A DNA stretch of 64,000 bases from Epiperipatus broadwayi (lineage: Eukaryota; Onychophora; Udeonychophora; Euonychophora; Peripatidae), in assembly GCA_028023455.1 (NCBI GenBank), contig JAQFVV010006203.1, positions 13,556,348-13,620,347 on the forward strand. Reading direction: 5' to 3'. This document shows positions 62,858 to 64,000 of this stretch, piece by piece (the first letter of the stretch is position 1; each line of letters opens with the position of its first letter). The position numbers and the translations under genes were made by a program. The notes beneath the pieces were generated by a model. It was not told where the DNA came from. It did no database searches and was given only the letters and a program-made list of their open reading frames with translations.

Positions 62858-63980
62858 TGTAACGGTCAGGTTCGTACATTTGCTCAACAGACTGAGAGTC
62901 CAAGCCAGAGAACCAAAAGCTGACCAAGTCGGGATAGTAATACCCTACATCTGATCATACCTTAACTCTCTCACTCGTGCTTCCAAGTCAACCCATCGCG
63001 AATGACATGCCTGAGGTTACACTCGATACCTCTTTGATCACGTTCCAGCAATAGCAAAGCAGTAAAACATGAGACATTCCCCCCTTATTACATATTCTAT
63101 TATATACCTTAACTAGTGATTCATAAGATAATGAGCAAGCAATGAGACTGAGACAAATTTATATTTCATAAATTTAATACAACAATAAATACTCAAGCAT
63201 AGTAGGTTGTGTACAGCTAGCTCACACGCAGGTGAGTGGATTCTCAGGGTTATAAATAATAATACAAAGCAATGAATGCATGCTCAGAGTTATAAAACAA
63301 TATTATTACAAAGCATTCAGTGTGTTCTCAGGGTATAAAATAATAGTACAAAGCAATAGACTCTTAGTAAGCTTATGTCACCTTTCATGTTGTAATTCAT
63401 GCCATGTTTTATATGTTTGAAATCGGTTATAGTTAGCTAGAGTAATCGAGTTGATGGATAAATGCTAGATATTACTAATATGTTGAAGATTATATCATTG
63501 TTGCAAAGTTTAAAATATTATAATGACTGAGTTTAAGATTATATTATTGTTGCTAAGTTTAAAATATTATAATGATTAAGTTTAAGATTATTTTATAAAT
63601 ATATTCAAAATCATATTATAGATATTTGCGTGATATAATATTGTTATACAGATAAACGCATTAACTCAGATTCTAGGTCGGATCAAAGCCGAAGTCACTT
63701 TCTAGGGAAACTGAACTGAGATGTGGTGGCAGGGGAACGTCAGATTCTAGTGCGTTAGAAACTATACTATCAGATAAGTGCGGCTCGAATGCATTCTTAA
63801 TGGGGTTTATTACCTAGTAAACGGTTCCCTAACCGATCTGCTTGCTACAATGGAAGAGGCCTTTTTATTAAGAACAGAAGATTGGCTTATGAGCCCTTTG
63901 GAAACGCTTTGGTTTCGTTATACAAGAATAAATGTCACATTTGCCTAAACTTGCGAGGCGTGACTTGACGAAATACGAAG
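62858..63980 (+). mobile_element. Possible 5' LTR of a Gypsy-like retroelement
   Basis: At 62858 the sequence TGTAACGG opens a stretch that differs from the surroundings, with higher GC in 62860-63070 and 63660-64000. It runs to a possible primer-binding site at 63984 (TGGCGCAGTGGCC), where TGG complements a tRNA CCA end and TGGCGCAGT is a form seen after Gypsy LTRs. The expected terminal CA before the binding site is not obvious, and the internal region lies outside the window, so this is tentative. Confidence 0.35.
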
Positions 63981-63983
63981 AAC

Positions 63984-63996
63984 TGGCGCAGTGGCC
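63984..63996 (+). promoter_or_regulatory. Possible tRNA primer-binding site
   Basis: TGGCGCAGTGGCC lies close to the right edge of the window, after the putative LTR. The match is to the general form of Gypsy primer-binding sites. The primer tRNA was not determined. Confidence 0.35.
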
Positions 63997-64000
63997 TAAA

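Larger units (their letters stand above)
51935..64000. other. Region upstream of the PHKG coding start
   Basis: It should contain the 5' UTR exon(s) and promoter of PHKG, or the continuation of an intron in the 5' UTR, but I cannot point to either. No CpG-rich or obvious core-promoter segment stands out between 52 and 60 kb. Repeats and the gap are listed separately. Stretches with nothing recognised are 51935-54290, 55200-56430, 57180-58380, 59340-60151, 60652-61000 and 62510-62850. Confidence 0.5.

Overview
This is a eukaryotic, strongly AT-rich stretch of animal DNA. It holds one recognisable host gene with very long introns, and the rest is mostly decayed mobile elements. There are no operons, ribosome binding sites or CRISPR arrays. 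The gene sequence, the long introns filled with tRNA-derived repeats, the TA/CA microsatellites and the LINE families all fit an invertebrate. A lophotrochozoan, possibly a cephalopod mollusc, is my best guess, but nothing in the window fixes the species. A 500-base run of N (60152-60651) marks an assembly gap.

The gene is the catalytic gamma subunit of phosphorylase kinase (PHKG), on the minus strand. Four consecutive coding exons can be read with matching splice phases: 51816-51907 (start codon, preceded by 5' UTR to 51934), 46223-46398, 28813-28867 (only 55 nt) and 24613-24678. Together they give about the first 130 residues: N-terminus, glycine-rich loop, catalytic lysine, helix C, hinge and the start of helix D. 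Introns 1 to 3 are about 5.4, 17.4 and 4.1 kb. The catalytic loop and everything after it were not found, so intron 4 exceeds 24.6 kb and the gene runs off the left edge of the window.

Layout from left to right. 1-24612 is intron 4. It holds two inverted copies of a roughly 5-kb AT-rich element (1805-6781 and 12884-17857), the first lying inside hAT-type ends, a GT-skewed block (8.7-9.7 kb), several small direct or inverted repeats, and a tandem array of about 460-bp SINE-like units (22-23.5 kb). 24679-28812 is intron 3. 28868-46222 is intron 2, a graveyard of LINEs, palindromic SINE-like units, fold-back elements and two well-delimited TIR elements (40734-41788 and 43761-45280). 46399-51815 is intron 1, with a LINE fragment and a hAT remnant. 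51935-64000 lies upstream of the coding start. It contains MITEs, a perfect 263-bp tandem duplication, a degenerate tandem repeat, the gap, another LINE, and at the right edge what may be the 5' LTR of a Gypsy-like element.

The most interesting material is the set of elements that could not be assigned to a known family: the inverted 5-kb pair, the 1.52-kb element with GG-starting TIRs and a perfect 8-bp target duplication, the 1.06-kb TA-flanked element, and a palindrome inserted in a LINE with an 18-bp target duplication.
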